Origin: VRUE01 sp963730315
Lineage (GTDB): Bacteria; Actinomycetota; Thermoleophilia; Solirubrobacterales; 70-9
Assembly: GCA_963730315.1 (NCBI GenBank)
Contig: CAVSRD010000006.1
Coordinates: 62,001-126,000 of the forward strand
Reading direction: 5' to 3'
Length of the DNA stretch: 64,000 nucleotides
Of this stretch, positions 22,206 through 31,891 are shown one piece after another (position 1 is the first letter of the stretch; every line of letters starts with the position of its first letter). Made by a program: the position numbers and the translations under genes. The notes under the pieces were generated by a model, which was not told the origin of the DNA, did no database searches, and saw nothing but the letters and a program-made list of their open reading frames with translations.

Positions 22206-23618
22206 TCAAGGCACACGGTGGACCTCGAAGAGGTTCGTCCCCAGCTCCTGGTCGGGCGCGCCGGCGACGATCGCGATCAGGTCGCCGGACTCGGCGACGC
22301 CGTGGAGAGCGGCGAGCGCGGCGCAGTCGTCGAGCAGGCCGCGGACCTCGGTGCCGTGCTCGCTGTGGACGGCGGTGACGCCGAACAGGAGGCTGAGGCG
22401 GCGCACCGTCTCGATCCGCGGCGAGATCGCCAGCACCGGCACGTTCGGCCGGTGGGCGGAGACGAGCCGGGCGCTGCGGCCGCTCGTAGTCGGCACGACC
22501 ATCGCCGCCAGGTTGAGTCGGTAGACCGCGCCCACCGCGCCCTGTGCCACCGAGTCGGCGACGTCCTGCGTCGTCTGGTCGGTGCGGGCGAAGAGCCAGT
22601 CGCCGTAGGGCAGGTCGGGCTCGGTGGCGCAGGCGATCCTGTCCATCGTCCGCACCGCCTCGACCGGGTGGCGGCCGACCGCGGTCTCCTCGGAGAGCAT
22701 CACCGCGTCGCTGCCGTCGAAGATCGCGTTGGCGACGTCGGTCACCTCGGCCCTGGTCGGGCGCCGCTCGCTGACCATCGAGGCGAGCATCTGGGTCGCA
22801 GTGATCGCCGGCTTGGAGCGCTGGCCGGCGGTGCGGATCAACCGCTTCTGCACGACCGGCACCTCGGCCAGCGGCAGCTCGATCCCGAGGTCGCCGCGCG
22901 CCACCATGATCCCGCCGCTCGCCGCGCGGACGATTTCCTCGGCGTTCTCGGCCGCTCTCGGCTTCTCGATCTTGGCGATCAGCGGGATGTCGGAGTCGAG
23001 CGCGCGCAGCCGCTCCGCGACCGGTTCGAGATCGGCCGCGGAGGAGACGAAGGAGACCGCGATCAGGTCCAGCCCCTGCTCGACAGCGAACTCGACCCAG
23101 CCGAGGTCGCCATCGCTCGTGGCGCGGGCGGCGACACCGGGGACGTTCATCCCCTTGTGGGAGGACAGCGTCCCCCCAACCTCGACCTCGCAGCCGACAC
23201 CGCCGTCCTCCGGTTCGCGCACCCGCAGCCGGATCGAGCCGTCGGCCAGGTAGACCAGCTCGTCTGCGCGCAGCGAGCCGACCCCGGGCCAGTCGACCGG
23301 GATCGTCTCCCGGTCCCCCTCGACCTGGCGCGGCGTCAGCTGCACGTGCATTCCCGTCTCCAGCTCGGCGACGTCGTCGCGCAGCTCGCCGATCCGCAGC
23401 TTCGGCCCCGGCAGGTCGCCGAGCACCGCGACCTCGCGCCCGGCCCGCTCCGCGGCGGCGCGGATCGAGGCGACCGTGCGAGCGTGCCGCTCGCGATCGG
23501 CGTGGGAGAAGTTGAGGCGGAGGACGTCGGCACCCGCCTCGATCAACGCGGCGAGCACGTCGTCGTCCCAGCTCGCGGGTCCGACGGTTGCGATGATCTT
23601 GGTGCGCCTCTCGTGCAT
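22206..23618 (-). CDS. pyk: Pyruvate kinase
   Basis: 470 residues. Family motifs in order: RRTKIIATVGPAS, LRLNFSHAD, the B domain from about residue 70, LIAVSFVSSAADLE, the catalytic block IPLIAKIEKPRAAENAEEI, GIMVARGDLGIELPL, and the PK signature with SEETAVGRHPVEAVRTMD. The C-terminal domain is complete. It makes pyruvate and ATP from phosphoenolpyruvate and ADP. Starts 60 bases from the divergent P450 gene. Confidence 0.95.
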   Translation of the reverse strand: MHERRTKIIATVGPASWDDDVLAALIEAGADVLRLNFSHADRERHARTVASIRAAAERAGREVAVLGDLPGPKLRIGELRDDVAELETGMHVQLTPRQVEGDRETIPVDWPGVGSLRADELVYLADGSIRLRVREPEDGGVGCEVEVGGTLSSHKGMNVPGVAARATSDGDLGWVEFAVEQGLDLIAVSFVSSAADLEPVAERLRALDSDIPLIAKIEKPRAAENAEEIVRAASGGIMVARGDLGIELPLAEVPVVQKRLIRTAGQRSKPAITATQMLASMVSERRPTRAEVTDVANAIFDGSDAVMLSEETAVGRHPVEAVRTMDRIACATEPDLPYGDWLFARTDQTTQDVADSVAQGAVGAVYRLNLAAMVVPTTSGRSARLVSAHRPNVPVLAISPRIETVRRLSLLFGVTAVHSEHGTEVRGLLDDCAALAALHGVAESGDLIAIVAGAPDQELGTNLFEVHRVP

Positions 23619-23678
23619 GCGTCAAGGTGAATGTAGAGGCTGGCGGATATGACATCGATCTGTGTGACAATCACTCCG

Positions 23679-25131
23679 ATGAGCGAGTTGGCCGAACCTG
23701 CCGCGCCGCCCCACTCGGCCGAGGCCGCCGCGCCCACGGCCGCCCCCGACCTGGTCGGCGAGGCGCCCCCGTCGCCGGCCGGCCCGATCGAGCCGAGCGA
23801 GGCCGCCGGCCTCGCCCCGCCCCCGGTCGTTGCCCTTCACCCACTGCTGCAGACGCTGCGCTTCAACCAGCGCCAGATCCAGTTCGTCTTCCGCGCCCGC
23901 CGCGAGCTCGGCGAGGTGTTCGGGATGCGCGGCGCCCTCCCCGGCCCCGGCCCGGTGATCACCAGCCACCCCGACCACGTCCGCTCGCTGTTCACGGCGA
24001 AACCCGAGCAGGCGCCCTCGCTGACCGGCGAGTCGCCGCTGCGCCCGGTCGTCGGCCCGAACTCGGTGCTCACCGCGGTCGGGCCGCGCCACATGCGCCA
24101 GCGCAAGCTGCTGCTGCCGGCCTTCCACGGCGAGGCGATCGGGCAGTACGCGCAGATGATCGCCGACGCCGCCGAGCGCGAGATCGACCGCTGGCCGCTC
24201 GGCACGCCCTTCGCCCTGGCGCCGCGCATGCAGGCGATCACCCTCGACGTGATCATGGCCGGGATCTTCGGCATCGAGGGCAGGCCGCAGCGCGGCACGC
24301 CGGAGCAGCGGCTGCGCCGGACGACCAAGCAGCTGGTCGCCGCCTCGACCAAACCGCTGGCGCAGATCGGCGAACTGGTCAACCTCGGCCGAACCGAGCC
24401 GGTCGGGCCGATGAAGGTCGCGCTGGGGATGCTCGACCGGGCGATCTACGCGGTGATCGAGCAGCGCCGCCGCGCCGCCGACCTGGCGGAGCGCCGCGAC
24501 ATCCTCTCGCTGCTGCTGCAGGCCCGCACCGAGAGCGGCGAGGCGATGAGCGACGAAGAACTGCGCGACGAGCTGATCACCCTGGTCCTCGCCGGCCACG
24601 AGACGACCGCCAACTCGCTCGCCTGGACGTGGGAGCGGCTGGTCCGCACGCCGCACGCTTACGAGGCGCTGCGCGACGCGGTCCGCTGCGGCGAGGACGC
24701 CACCGAGCGCGATCGAGGCGACGATCGTCGAGGGGATGCGCTCGCGCCCGGTGATCCCGATCATCGGCCGCCGGGTGAAGGCACCATGGCGGCTCGGCGA
24801 GTACGCGGTCCCGCCGGAGACGCCGCTGACGATCAGCATCCTGCTGGTCCACCATCGCGAGGACCTCTACCCGCGCCCCTTCGACTTCCTGCCCGAGCGC
24901 TGGCTGGGCCGCAAACCCGGCACCTACGAGTGGATCCCGTTCGGCGGCGGCATCCGCCGCTGCCTCGGCGCGGAGCTGGCGATGGCCGAGCAGCGCGTCG
25001 TCCTCGAGGCGATGGCCCGCCGCCTCGACCTCGAGGCCGCCGACCCCGAGCCGGAGCGCGCCCTGCACCGCAACGTGACGATGATCCCCGCGCGGGGCGC
25101 CCGCGTCGTGATCCGCGCGCGGCACGACTGA
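23679..25131 (+). pseudogene. Cytochrome P450, split by one extra base
   Basis: From ATG 23679 the first frame runs through the C-helix (RHMRQRKLLLPAFHGE), the I-helix oxygen-binding motif LVLAGHETTANSLAW and the start of the K-helix region, then shifts at about 24711. The new frame resumes at once with IEATIVEGMRSRPVIP and contains FLPERWLG and the heme loop FGGGIRRCLGAELA, with its axial Cys, to the stop at 25131. Deleting one G in GAGCGCGATCGAG restores a ~483-residue CYP with an N-terminal Pro/Ala-rich leader. The ExxR motif falls next to the break and is altered in the shifted reading. Confidence 0.82.
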
Positions 25132-25145
25132 CTTCGCCCGCGCAA

Positions 25146-25234
25146 CGGAGAGGGAGGGATTCGAACCCTCGAGAGAGCTTGCGCCCCCTACTCGCTTAGC
25201 AGGCGAGTGCCTTCAGCCGCTCGGCCACCTCTCC
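25146..25234 (-). tRNA. tRNA-Ser (GCT)
   Basis: The minus strand reads GGAGAGGTGGCCGAGCGGCT at its 5' end. Features: 7-bp acceptor GGAGAGG/CCTCTCC, anticodon stem-loop CTCGCCTGCTAAGCGAG with anticodon GCT, a long variable arm typical of class II tRNA, T-loop GGTTCGAATCC. 89 nt, no encoded CCA. Confidence 0.95.
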
Positions 25235-25291
25235 GGGGCCTCAAAACATAGCGCTGCCTCCCGGGCGCGGCGCGGTTAGGCTCGGCTCTGT

Positions 25292-26504
25292 ATGAATCCG
25301 GGCCTCGACCAGTCGCACGCCCGCTACGAGGCGGTCTTCGCCGAAGTCGAGGCGCCGTTCGCCTTCGTCGACCTCGATGCGATGGGCGCCAACGCGGCGG
25401 CGATGCTGGAGCGCGCCGCGCGGCAAGCCGATCCGCGTGGCCAGCAAGTCGCTGCGCTGCCGCACGCTGCTGGAGCGGGTGCTGCGCAGCGACGAGCGCT
25501 TCCGCGGGCTGATGACCTTCACCCTGCCGGAGACGCTGTGGCTGGCCGAGCGGGGGTTCGAGGACCTGCTGCTCGCCTACCCAACCGCCGACCAGGGCGC
25601 GCTGGGCGAGTTGGCGCTGCGCTCGGTGGCCAACCCGGCCGGGGCGCCGATCGTGATGGTCGACTGCACCGACCACCTCGATGCGATCGACTCGGTGCTG
25701 GGGGCCGGGGCGGCGCCGGTCCGGGTCTGCCTCGACGTCGACGCGAGCTGGTGGGCGCTGGGCGGGCGGATCAAGATCGGCCCGAAGCGCTCGCCGGTCC
25801 ATGCCGTGGAGGAGGCGGTCGCCCTGGCGCAGGAGATCGAGCGGCGCCCGCAGCTCGATCTGGCGGCGCTGATGGCGTACGAGGGCCAGATCGCCGGGGT
25901 CGGCGACCGCCCGCCCGGCCGCCGCCTGCGCGGCGCCGCGATCCGCTGGATGCAGCGGCGCTCCGCCGCCGAGCTTGCCGAGCGCCGTGCCGCGATCGTC
26001 GCTGCGATCCGCGAGTTCGCCGAGCTGCCGATCGTCAACGGCGGCGGCACCGGCAGCCTCGAGCTGACCGCGGCCGAGGACCCGGTCACCGAGGTCACCG
26101 CCGGATCCGGCTTCTACGCGCCCGCTCTCTTCGACCATTACGGCCGCTTCTCGCTGACCCCGGCGGCGGGCTTCGCGCTGCCGGTGGTGCGAAAGCCGGC
26201 GCCCGGGGTGGCGACCGCCCTGGGCGGCGGCTACCTCGCCTCGGGCGGCGGCGACGCGGGGTGCCTCCCGGCCACCTGGCTGCCGCCGGGCCTGAAGCTC
26301 GACCCCGAGGAGGGGGCGGGCGAGGTGCAGACGCCGCTGCTCGGGCCTCCTGCGACCCGGCTCTCGATCGGAGACCGCGTCTACCTCCGCCACGCCAAGG
26401 CGGGCGAGCTGTGCGAGCGCTTCGACCTCCTCCACCTCGTCGAGGGCGGCGAGATCGTCGATGTCGTCCCGACCTACCGCGGCGAGGGCCGGGCCTTCCT
26501 CTAA
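25292..26504 (+). pseudogene. Alanine-racemase-like/D-threonine-aldolase-like PLP enzyme, split by one extra base
   Basis: The first frame (25292-~25420) gives the N terminus up to AAAMLERAA. A one-base shift near 25421 moves to the frame that carries the PLP lysine segment GKPIRVASKSLRC and the rest of an intact type III fold: MTFTLPETLWLAERG, VCLDVDASWWALGGRIKIGP, VNGGGTGSLELT, GSGFYAPALFDHY and a C-terminal metal/substrate segment with DRVYLRHAKAGELCERF. Removing one C restores a ~403-residue protein. Related enzymes act on D-amino acids such as D-serine and D-threonine. Confidence 0.8.
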
Positions 26505-26519
26505 TGGCGCAGCGGACGG

Positions 26520-27818
26520 TCAGGGCCCGAGCACCGCAGAGGCGTACTCGTTGGTGAAGACCCGCTCCGGGTCGAGCTCGTCGCGAACGGACTGAAACCT
26601 CGCCCAAGCCGGGTAGCGAGGCGCCAGTGTCGCCGCGGTCTGGAAGTGGCGCTTGCCCCAGTGGGGGCGGCCTTCGTAGTCGTTCATGATCGCCTCGACC
26701 GCCTCGAAGTACGGGCGCCACCGCATTCCCCGGTACTGATGGATGGCGATGTAGGCGGTATCTCGTTCGTGCGAGGGACTGAGCAGCGCGTTATCACCCG
26801 CCGCGACTCGCATCTCGATCGGGAAGAAGACCGGATAGCGGTTCGACCGCACCCACTCGATCACGCGGCGGGCCGCCTCGGGACCGTGCCGGCGCGGCAC
26901 TCCGTACTCCATCTCGGTGAAGCGCACGCGGCGCTGGTTGGCGAAGACGCGATCGCTGCGGTCGATCGTCCTGCCACCCGATGCGAGCGCAGCGGCGAGG
27001 CGGGAGAGGCGGGGAATCGCGGCCGGGAATGCCCGGCCGGCCGCCGAGAACGCCTCCAGCGCCCAGTTCTCGAGCACGACGTCGTTCAGGTAGGAGGCGA
27101 GCCGGCCGCGCGGCTGCGGCGGCCCCTCGACCCGGTTGCGCTCGAGGACGAGCGCCGAGTCCGCGTAGGGGAAGGTGAACAGCTCGAAGTGATCGCTGGC
27201 CGCGGCACGCTCCTCGAAGCTGTCGAGGACCTCCTCGCGGGGTGCTGGCGAGTCAATCCGGCGCAGGACGAAGGCCGGGACGCAGCGCAGGGTCACCGCC
27301 GAGATCGCGCCGAGCGCCCCGACGCCGACCCGCGCCGCGCGCAGCAGGTCGGGCTCGGCCGCGCCCAGCTCGCGCACGCTGCCGTCGGCCAGCACCATCT
27401 CGACCGCCCCGACCTGGGCGGAGATGTTGCGCAGATTCGCGCCGGTGCCATGGGTGCCGGTGGAGATCGCCCCGGCGATCGTCTGGCGGTCGATGTCGCC
27501 GAGGTTCTCCATCGCCAGGCCGAGCCGGTGCAGCTCCTCGTTGAGCTCTGCGAGGACGGTTCCCGCCGCGACCTTGACCTGGCCGGAGGAGCGATCGGCG
27601 TCGATCGTGCCGCGCAGGGCGCCGACGTCGACCATCGTGCCACTGGTCAGCGCCGTCGCGGTGAAGGAGTGGCCCGAGCCGGCGACGCTGACCTCGCGGC
27701 CGGCGGCGGCTGCGGCCGTGACGGCGGCGGCCAGCTCGTCGCGGTCGCGCGGGCGGACCAGCTCGGCCGGCCGGCAGCGCTGATCCCCGGTCCAGTTGCT
27801 CCAAGCGCCGCCGCTCAC
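26520..27818 (-). CDS. FAD-dependent sugar-lactone oxidase (VAO family)
   Basis: 432 residues. The N-terminal FAD-binding PCMH domain shows EVSVAGSGHSFTATALTSG, where the His of SGHS is the usual covalent FAD site, and the second FAD segment ENLGDIDRQTIAGAISTGTH. The C-terminal ALO domain ends with GRPHWGKRHF and the segment FQSVRDELDPERVFTNEY, both typical of D-arabinono-1,4-lactone and L-gulono-1,4-lactone oxidases. These oxidise aldonolactones with O2 or another acceptor. No signal peptide is seen. Converges with the racemase-like gene. Confidence 0.88.
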   Translation of the reverse strand: MSGGAWSNWTGDQRCRPAELVRPRDRDELAAAVTAAAAAGREVSVAGSGHSFTATALTSGTMVDVGALRGTIDADRSSGQVKVAAGTVLAELNEELHRLGLAMENLGDIDRQTIAGAISTGTHGTGANLRNISAQVGAVEMVLADGSVRELGAAEPDLLRAARVGVGALGAISAVTLRCVPAFVLRRIDSPAPREEVLDSFEERAAASDHFELFTFPYADSALVLERNRVEGPPQPRGRLASYLNDVVLENWALEAFSAAGRAFPAAIPRLSRLAAALASGGRTIDRSDRVFANQRRVRFTEMEYGVPRRHGPEAARRVIEWVRSNRYPVFFPIEMRVAAGDNALLSPSHERDTAYIAIHQYRGMRWRPYFEAVEAIMNDYEGRPHWGKRHFQTAATLAPRYPAWARFQSVRDELDPERVFTNEYASAVLGP

Positions 27819-27869
27819 CCGCTTCTCCCAAGACCCATCGACAACGCAGGCTATCCGGAGGCGGCCAAG

Positions 27870-29039
27870 CTAGCCCTCGGCCGGCTGGACCAGCGGCGGA
27901 GCCAGGGCGCGGTAGGCGTAGGCCGACGTCACCAGCAGCAGAGCGGCGACCGCGACGCTGGGGGCGGCGTAGCCGGCGGCGCTGGCGAGGCCCCCTCCGG
28001 CCAGTGCACCCGCCGTCTGCCCGGCCGCCCATGCCATGTTGGAGAGGCCGGCGGCGTAGCCCTGGTGCAGGCGGCTGGCGTCGGCTGTCTCCGAGAGCGT
28101 GGTGAGGGCAGGCGCGAAGCAGATCCCGGCTCCCAGCGAAGCGAGGATCAGCGCCGCCAGAACCGGACCCAGCGTCGGCGCCCCGGCTATCCCGACCATC
28201 GCGAAGGCGCAGACGGCGGTGCCGATCACGAACGGGCCGCGGCGCCCGAACCGGTCCGAGTAGCGGCCGGCGACCGGGGCGAGCACAGCCTCGAGCGCCG
28301 CGCCGGCGATGAAGCCGCCGGCGATCGCCACGTAGCCGCCGCCGAGCTCGCTTATGCGCAGCGGCACCAGCACCTCGGTCGCCCCGAACATCAACGACGG
28401 GATGGCGACGAACGCGGTCGCGGTGAGGATCGGGCGGGTGCCGATCGTCGCCGCCACCTCACGTAGCGGCTGCCGCTCGGGCGGTCCGGCTTCCGGCAGG
28501 CGCGCCGCGACGGCGGCGAGTGCTATGGCGATCGCCAGCACGGCGCCGAACACCGCTTCGGTGCCCACCTTGGCCGCGACCGCGCCAATCACCGGGCCCA
28601 CTAGGGCGCCGGCGATGGCCGTTCCCAGCGCTGTGCCGATCACCGAGCCGCGACGCTCGGGCGGGGCGGCTGTGATCAACCAGGTCAGTGCGCCCGACCA
28701 GATCAAGGCGCCGGCGATGCCCTGCGCGAAGCGCGCCGCGTCGAGCAGCGCGATTTCACCTCCGAAGCCGAAGACGACGCTCGAACCGCCGAGCAGCAAC
28801 AGCCCGGAAATCACCGTGCGGCGCGGGCCTACCCGGGTCGCGACCAGCCCCGCGGGCAGCGAGGCGAGCAGCGTGCCGGCCGCGTAGGCGGCGGCGAGGA
28901 TCCCCGCCTCGGCCTTGCTGAGCCCGAACTCCGCCACGTAGTCGGGCAGCAGCGGAGCGATCGCCGCGTAGAAGGCGACATCGAAGAACACCATGGTCGA
29001 GGCGAGGATGAGCAGCAGGCGCACGGCCCATGAATCCAA
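27870..29039 (-). CDS. Major facilitator superfamily transporter
   Basis: 389 residues from a TTG at 29039; the start is not certain because an alternative frame-consistent ATG is lacking. Twelve hydrophobic segments can be counted. The MFS loop-2-3 signature appears as AGLVATRVGPRRTVISGLLL and recurs in the second half as AGRYSDRFGRRGPFVIGT. The pattern resembles drug/metabolite efflux permeases of the 12-TM class. Upstream sequence toward the tRNA-Ser is A/T-richer than the surroundings and should contain its promoter. Confidence 0.85.
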   Translation of the reverse strand: MDSWAVRLLLILASTMVFFDVAFYAAIAPLLPDYVAEFGLSKAEAGILAAAYAAGTLLASLPAGLVATRVGPRRTVISGLLLLGGSSVVFGFGGEIALLDAARFAQGIAGALIWSGALTWLITAAPPERRGSVIGTALGTAIAGALVGPVIGAVAAKVGTEAVFGAVLAIAIALAAVAARLPEAGPPERQPLREVAATIGTRPILTATAFVAIPSLMFGATEVLVPLRISELGGGYVAIAGGFIAGAALEAVLAPVAGRYSDRFGRRGPFVIGTAVCAFAMVGIAGAPTLGPVLAALILASLGAGICFAPALTTLSETADASRLHQGYAAGLSNMAWAAGQTAGALAGGGLASAAGYAAPSVAVAALLLVTSAYAYRALAPPLVQPAEG

Positions 29040-29115
29040 TCACTATCGCGGCTTTTACTCGGTGCCTTTTCGTTCATATGTTTGCAGTTAGCATCGATAA
29101 CGAAGCCCAGACCCC

Positions 29116-29204
29116 GGAGGGGTGGCAGAGCGGTTGAATGCGGCGGCCTTGAAAGCCGTTAGGCCTCGCAAGGGGTCTCGTGGGTTCGAATCCCACCCCC
29201 TCCG
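29116..29204 (+). tRNA. tRNA-Ser (TGA)
   Basis: 89 nt beginning GGAGGGGTGGCAGAGCGGTT. Acceptor GGAGGGG pairs with CCCCTCC; anticodon loop CTTGAAA carries TGA; a long variable arm follows; T-arm GTGGGTTCGAATCCCAC; discriminator G. No encoded CCA. Its last 28 bases (through the two bases after the gene) recur at 32640-32668. Confidence 0.95.
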
Positions 29205-29206
29205 CT
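29179..29206 (+). repeat. Left copy of tRNA-Ser 3'-end duplication (att-like)
   Basis: CGTGGGTTCGAATCCCACCC continuing CCTCCGCT lies inside the functional tRNA-Ser gene and two bases beyond. The same 28 bases, with one extra C, occur at 32640-32668. Tyrosine recombinases commonly integrate at exactly this part of tRNA genes. Confidence 0.55.
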
Positions 29207-29534
29207 ATCCAGAGCAAATTCCGCCGCTCCAAGCGGAGTCTCGGGTAGCGCCCAGGCTCTCGAGGGCGCGGAGGACAGACCGGTCAACGCCGCCAAGGAC
29301 CGCCCGAGCACGGTCGCGCCGATCGCAAGGAGACAGCGCCCCCGCTCCGATGTCCCGAACGCAGGAGTGCGGCTCGCCCATCTGAGCGCCACGGGGCAAG
29401 CGGTGAAGGCGGCGGACCGGCTTTCCAGCTCCAGGTCGAGCCGATGCGCGCCAGGACCCCGCCGAACCCCTGCGGCACCCATGCGGTTCGATGCAAAGCA
29501 ACGAGAGGCGCGAGAAAGAAGCTAGGGTGAGCGA
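29207..29534. other. 328-bp gap between tRNA-Ser and methyltransferase
   Basis: No convincing gene. The longer open readings on the minus strand run into the reverse complement of the tRNA and have low-complexity composition. This stretch is where an integrase gene might be expected next to the att-like site; none is recognisable. Confidence 0.5.
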
Positions 29535-30581
29535 ATGAGGCTAGGGCCGATCCCAGAGAACCCGATCGAGTGGGTGATCGGACGGCTCAATGTGGCGCCC
29601 CGACCGCTGTTGGAGACCCAGATGGCCTATACCTTGGCCCGGCTGATCATGGTCGCAACCAAGGTGGGGGTATTCGAGGCGCTCGCTGATGGAGGGGCGA
29701 CGGCGTCGGAGGTCGCCGAGCGCTGCGAAACGAGCTCCGTCGGCACCGAGAAGCTCCTCTTTGCCCTCGCCGGGATCGGTTACCTGCGGGCCAAGAACGG
29801 TAGCTATGAGCTGACCCCGGTCTCGCGCAAATGGCTGTTGCGCGAGAGCCCACACTCCATTGTCGACAAGCTCTTGCTCCAGTTCCTCGAGTGGGATTGG
29901 CTTGAGCGCACCGAGGACTACGTCCGCAGCGGCGAGGCGCTCGACCTTCACTCGATGACAGATGCAGAGGACTGGGACCTCTACCAACGTGGTATGCGGG
30001 CGATGGCGAACGCCTTCGCCGGCGAGGCGGTGCGGCGGATGCCGCTGCCAAAAGGGGCAGCGGACATGCTCGACATCGGCGGTTCTCATGGCTATTACTC
30101 GGTCGCTCTTTGCCGGCGCCACGAAGGTCTGCGGTCGACGATCCTCGATCTGCCGCAGGCGGTCGAGCAGGCGGCGCCGCTGCTGGCAGCCGAGGAGATG
30201 GGGGATCGCGTGGTGCATCGCGCCGGCGACGCGCTCACCGCCGAGCTCGGAACCGAAGCCTACGACCTGGTCCTTGTCGCGCAGCTAGTCCATCACTTCT
30301 CCGAGAACGAGAATCGTGACCTGGCCGGCAAGGTGGCCCGCGCCCTACGCCCCCGTGGCGTCTACGCGGTCCTCGAGACGTTTCGTCCACGGACGGCGAA
30401 GGACACCGGCCAGCTGGGCGCTCTGCTCGAGTTCTACTTCGCGCTCACGAGCCAGTCAGGCACCTGGGCCGTGGAGGAGATCGCCGACTGGCAGCGTCAG
30501 GCTGGGCTCCATCCGCGTCGGGCGATCCCCTTGCGGACATCGCCGGGCGCCGGCATCCAGGCCGCCGTCAAACCGGGCTAG
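29535..30581 (+). CDS. O-methyltransferase-type SAM methyltransferase
   Basis: 348 residues. The N-terminal dimerisation/winged-helix domain (about 30-110) reads MAYTLARLIMVATKVGVFEA ... EKLLFALAGIGYLRAKNGSY. The catalytic domain has DMLDIGGSHGYYSVALCRR as SAM motif I and DLVLVAQLVHHFSENENRDL in the acceptor-side region. The layout is that of plant-type/antibiotic O-methyltransferases. Substrate unknown. First gene inside the tRNA-bounded segment. Confidence 0.85.
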   Translation: MRLGPIPENPIEWVIGRLNVAPRPLLETQMAYTLARLIMVATKVGVFEALADGGATASEVAERCETSSVGTEKLLFALAGIGYLRAKNGSYELTPVSRKWLLRESPHSIVDKLLLQFLEWDWLERTEDYVRSGEALDLHSMTDAEDWDLYQRGMRAMANAFAGEAVRRMPLPKGAADMLDIGGSHGYYSVALCRRHEGLRSTILDLPQAVEQAAPLLAAEEMGDRVVHRAGDALTAELGTEAYDLVLVAQLVHHFSENENRDLAGKVARALRPRGVYAVLETFRPRTAKDTGQLGALLEFYFALTSQSGTWAVEEIADWQRQAGLHPRRAIPLRTSPGAGIQAAVKPG

Positions 30582-30790
30582 CCTTCCCTGGCGCCGGGCG
30601 ACCCTCGAGCTCGGGAAGCCTCGCCCGTCGCCCCGGGCGGCGAAGCTGCGGCTCGCGAGGTCATCGCGGCTCGCGCCCCGGCACCTGAGTTCGACCGTCA
30701 ACGGATCGCCCGCGAATCTGGTTACCTCCGGCAGGAACCAATTCGAACGAAGCCGTGAGGAAGTCGCGGTAGACGAGGAGGTAGGCGATT

Positions 30791-31891
30791 GTGGTCCAGC
30801 GGAGGGGCCGCGTGTGGTTCATCGCAGTGGCGACCGCGATACTCGGCGGCGCGTTCACGCTGCTGGGAGCCACGGACACGAGGCCGGTCGCAACGGACCT
30901 CGCCAGGGCAGCCCCTTTCCCGTGCGTGCCGGCGACGAACGTCTACGTAATCGTCTACAACTGGAAGACGTCGGTCGGCGCCACCACCTACCAGCACCGC
31001 AAGGAAGCAACGAACATCCTGCTCTCGGAGGCGGCTACCCGCAAGCCCCGCACGGTCTTCGGAGCGGGCAAGGGCGCGGCATCGTTCAGCCCTTTCCTCG
31101 CGCCCCAGCTGCTCACCCCCGCCAACCGGAGGACGCTCAACCTCTTGGTCGAACAGGCGATGTTCAGCGGAGACCAACCTCCCGCCACCGACAGCGTCGA
31201 CTACAACCCCGTCTTCGCAGCGGCGGCGGCCGCAGACCCGACCGCAAGTGCCCGCGTCTTCATCGCTCACACCGGGGGTAGGGAAGGCCCCTACCCCAGC
31301 CTCCACACGCCGGGCCCGCCGACCTATGTAATCGGGTTCGGGAAGCGCAACGCCTCCGCCCCGGTGCTGAAACAGATCGCCGCCGACACAGGCGGCGGTT
31401 TCTACCCTGTCGAAGACCGGCGCGAACTGCTGCCGCAGGTGGCCGAAAGGATCAACGAACGGCTCAGCTGCCTCAGGACGCGGGCGTTCGTCGACACCTT
31501 CCGCGACCAGGGACAGGTCCGGCCTCACGGGGCCGGCATCGCAAGGGGCACGAAGTCGGTGGACGTCACCCTCACCTGGGAAGAACCGGGCTACCGCATC
31601 AAACCGACCAGGTTCGTGCTGATGCGCCGCGGCCGCCCGCTCGCGATCAAGACGACCCGCGGCTCCGGCAGCACCTTCGCCACTGCCCGGATCAGCGGCA
31701 GGGCGCTGAGGGGGGGCGGCCGCCTCAGGTTCCAGGTCAAAGCGAGGCGACTCCCGGCCACGGAAAACGTGACGACCGTCGTCGGGTCGAAAGGCTCCGC
31801 CGCCGTCGCGTCGGGCGCGGGGCCGCTCAGGCCATCGTCAGCCCGCCGCTCGGCGACCGTGCCTTACCATCGCCGCCATGGACACGATTGA
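30791..31891 (+). CDS. Secreted or membrane-anchored protein with VWA-like domain
   Basis: 366 residues from GTG 30791. An N-terminal hydrophobic segment (VWFIAVATAILGGAFTLLGA) acts as signal/anchor. The central part resembles a von Willebrand A-like fold: FVPATNVYVIVYNWK-type first strand, ARVFIAHTGGREG and PPTYVIGFGKRNASAPVLKQ, then IAADTGGGFYPVEDRREL. The first strand lacks the D-x-S-x-S MIDAS motif, so metal binding is doubtful. A C-terminal beta-rich part (about 240-340) may be Ig-like. I do not know a function. The 3' end overlaps the rhodanese gene by 14 bases. Confidence 0.65.
   Translation: MVQRRGRVWFIAVATAILGGAFTLLGATDTRPVATDLARAAPFPCVPATNVYVIVYNWKTSVGATTYQHRKEATNILLSEAATRKPRTVFGAGKGAASFSPFLAPQLLTPANRRTLNLLVEQAMFSGDQPPATDSVDYNPVFAAAAAADPTASARVFIAHTGGREGPYPSLHTPGPPTYVIGFGKRNASAPVLKQIAADTGGGFYPVEDRRELLPQVAERINERLSCLRTRAFVDTFRDQGQVRPHGAGIARGTKSVDVTLTWEEPGYRIKPTRFVLMRRGRPLAIKTTRGSGSTFATARISGRALRGGGRLRFQVKARRLPATENVTTVVGSKGSAAVASGAGPLRPSSARRSATVPYHRRHGHD

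Noticed and set aside
21998..25424. Programmed ribosomal frameshifting in the three split genes
   Set aside because: No known slippery heptamer, release-factor stop context or downstream pseudoknot is evident, and the three unrelated families are not known for frameshifting. An extra base by error or mutation is simpler.
29159..29482. Minus-strand frame ending GGGIRTHETPCEA
   Set aside because: The GGIRTHE-type ending is the well-known antisense translation of a tRNA-Ser 3' half, so this is not a protein-coding end.
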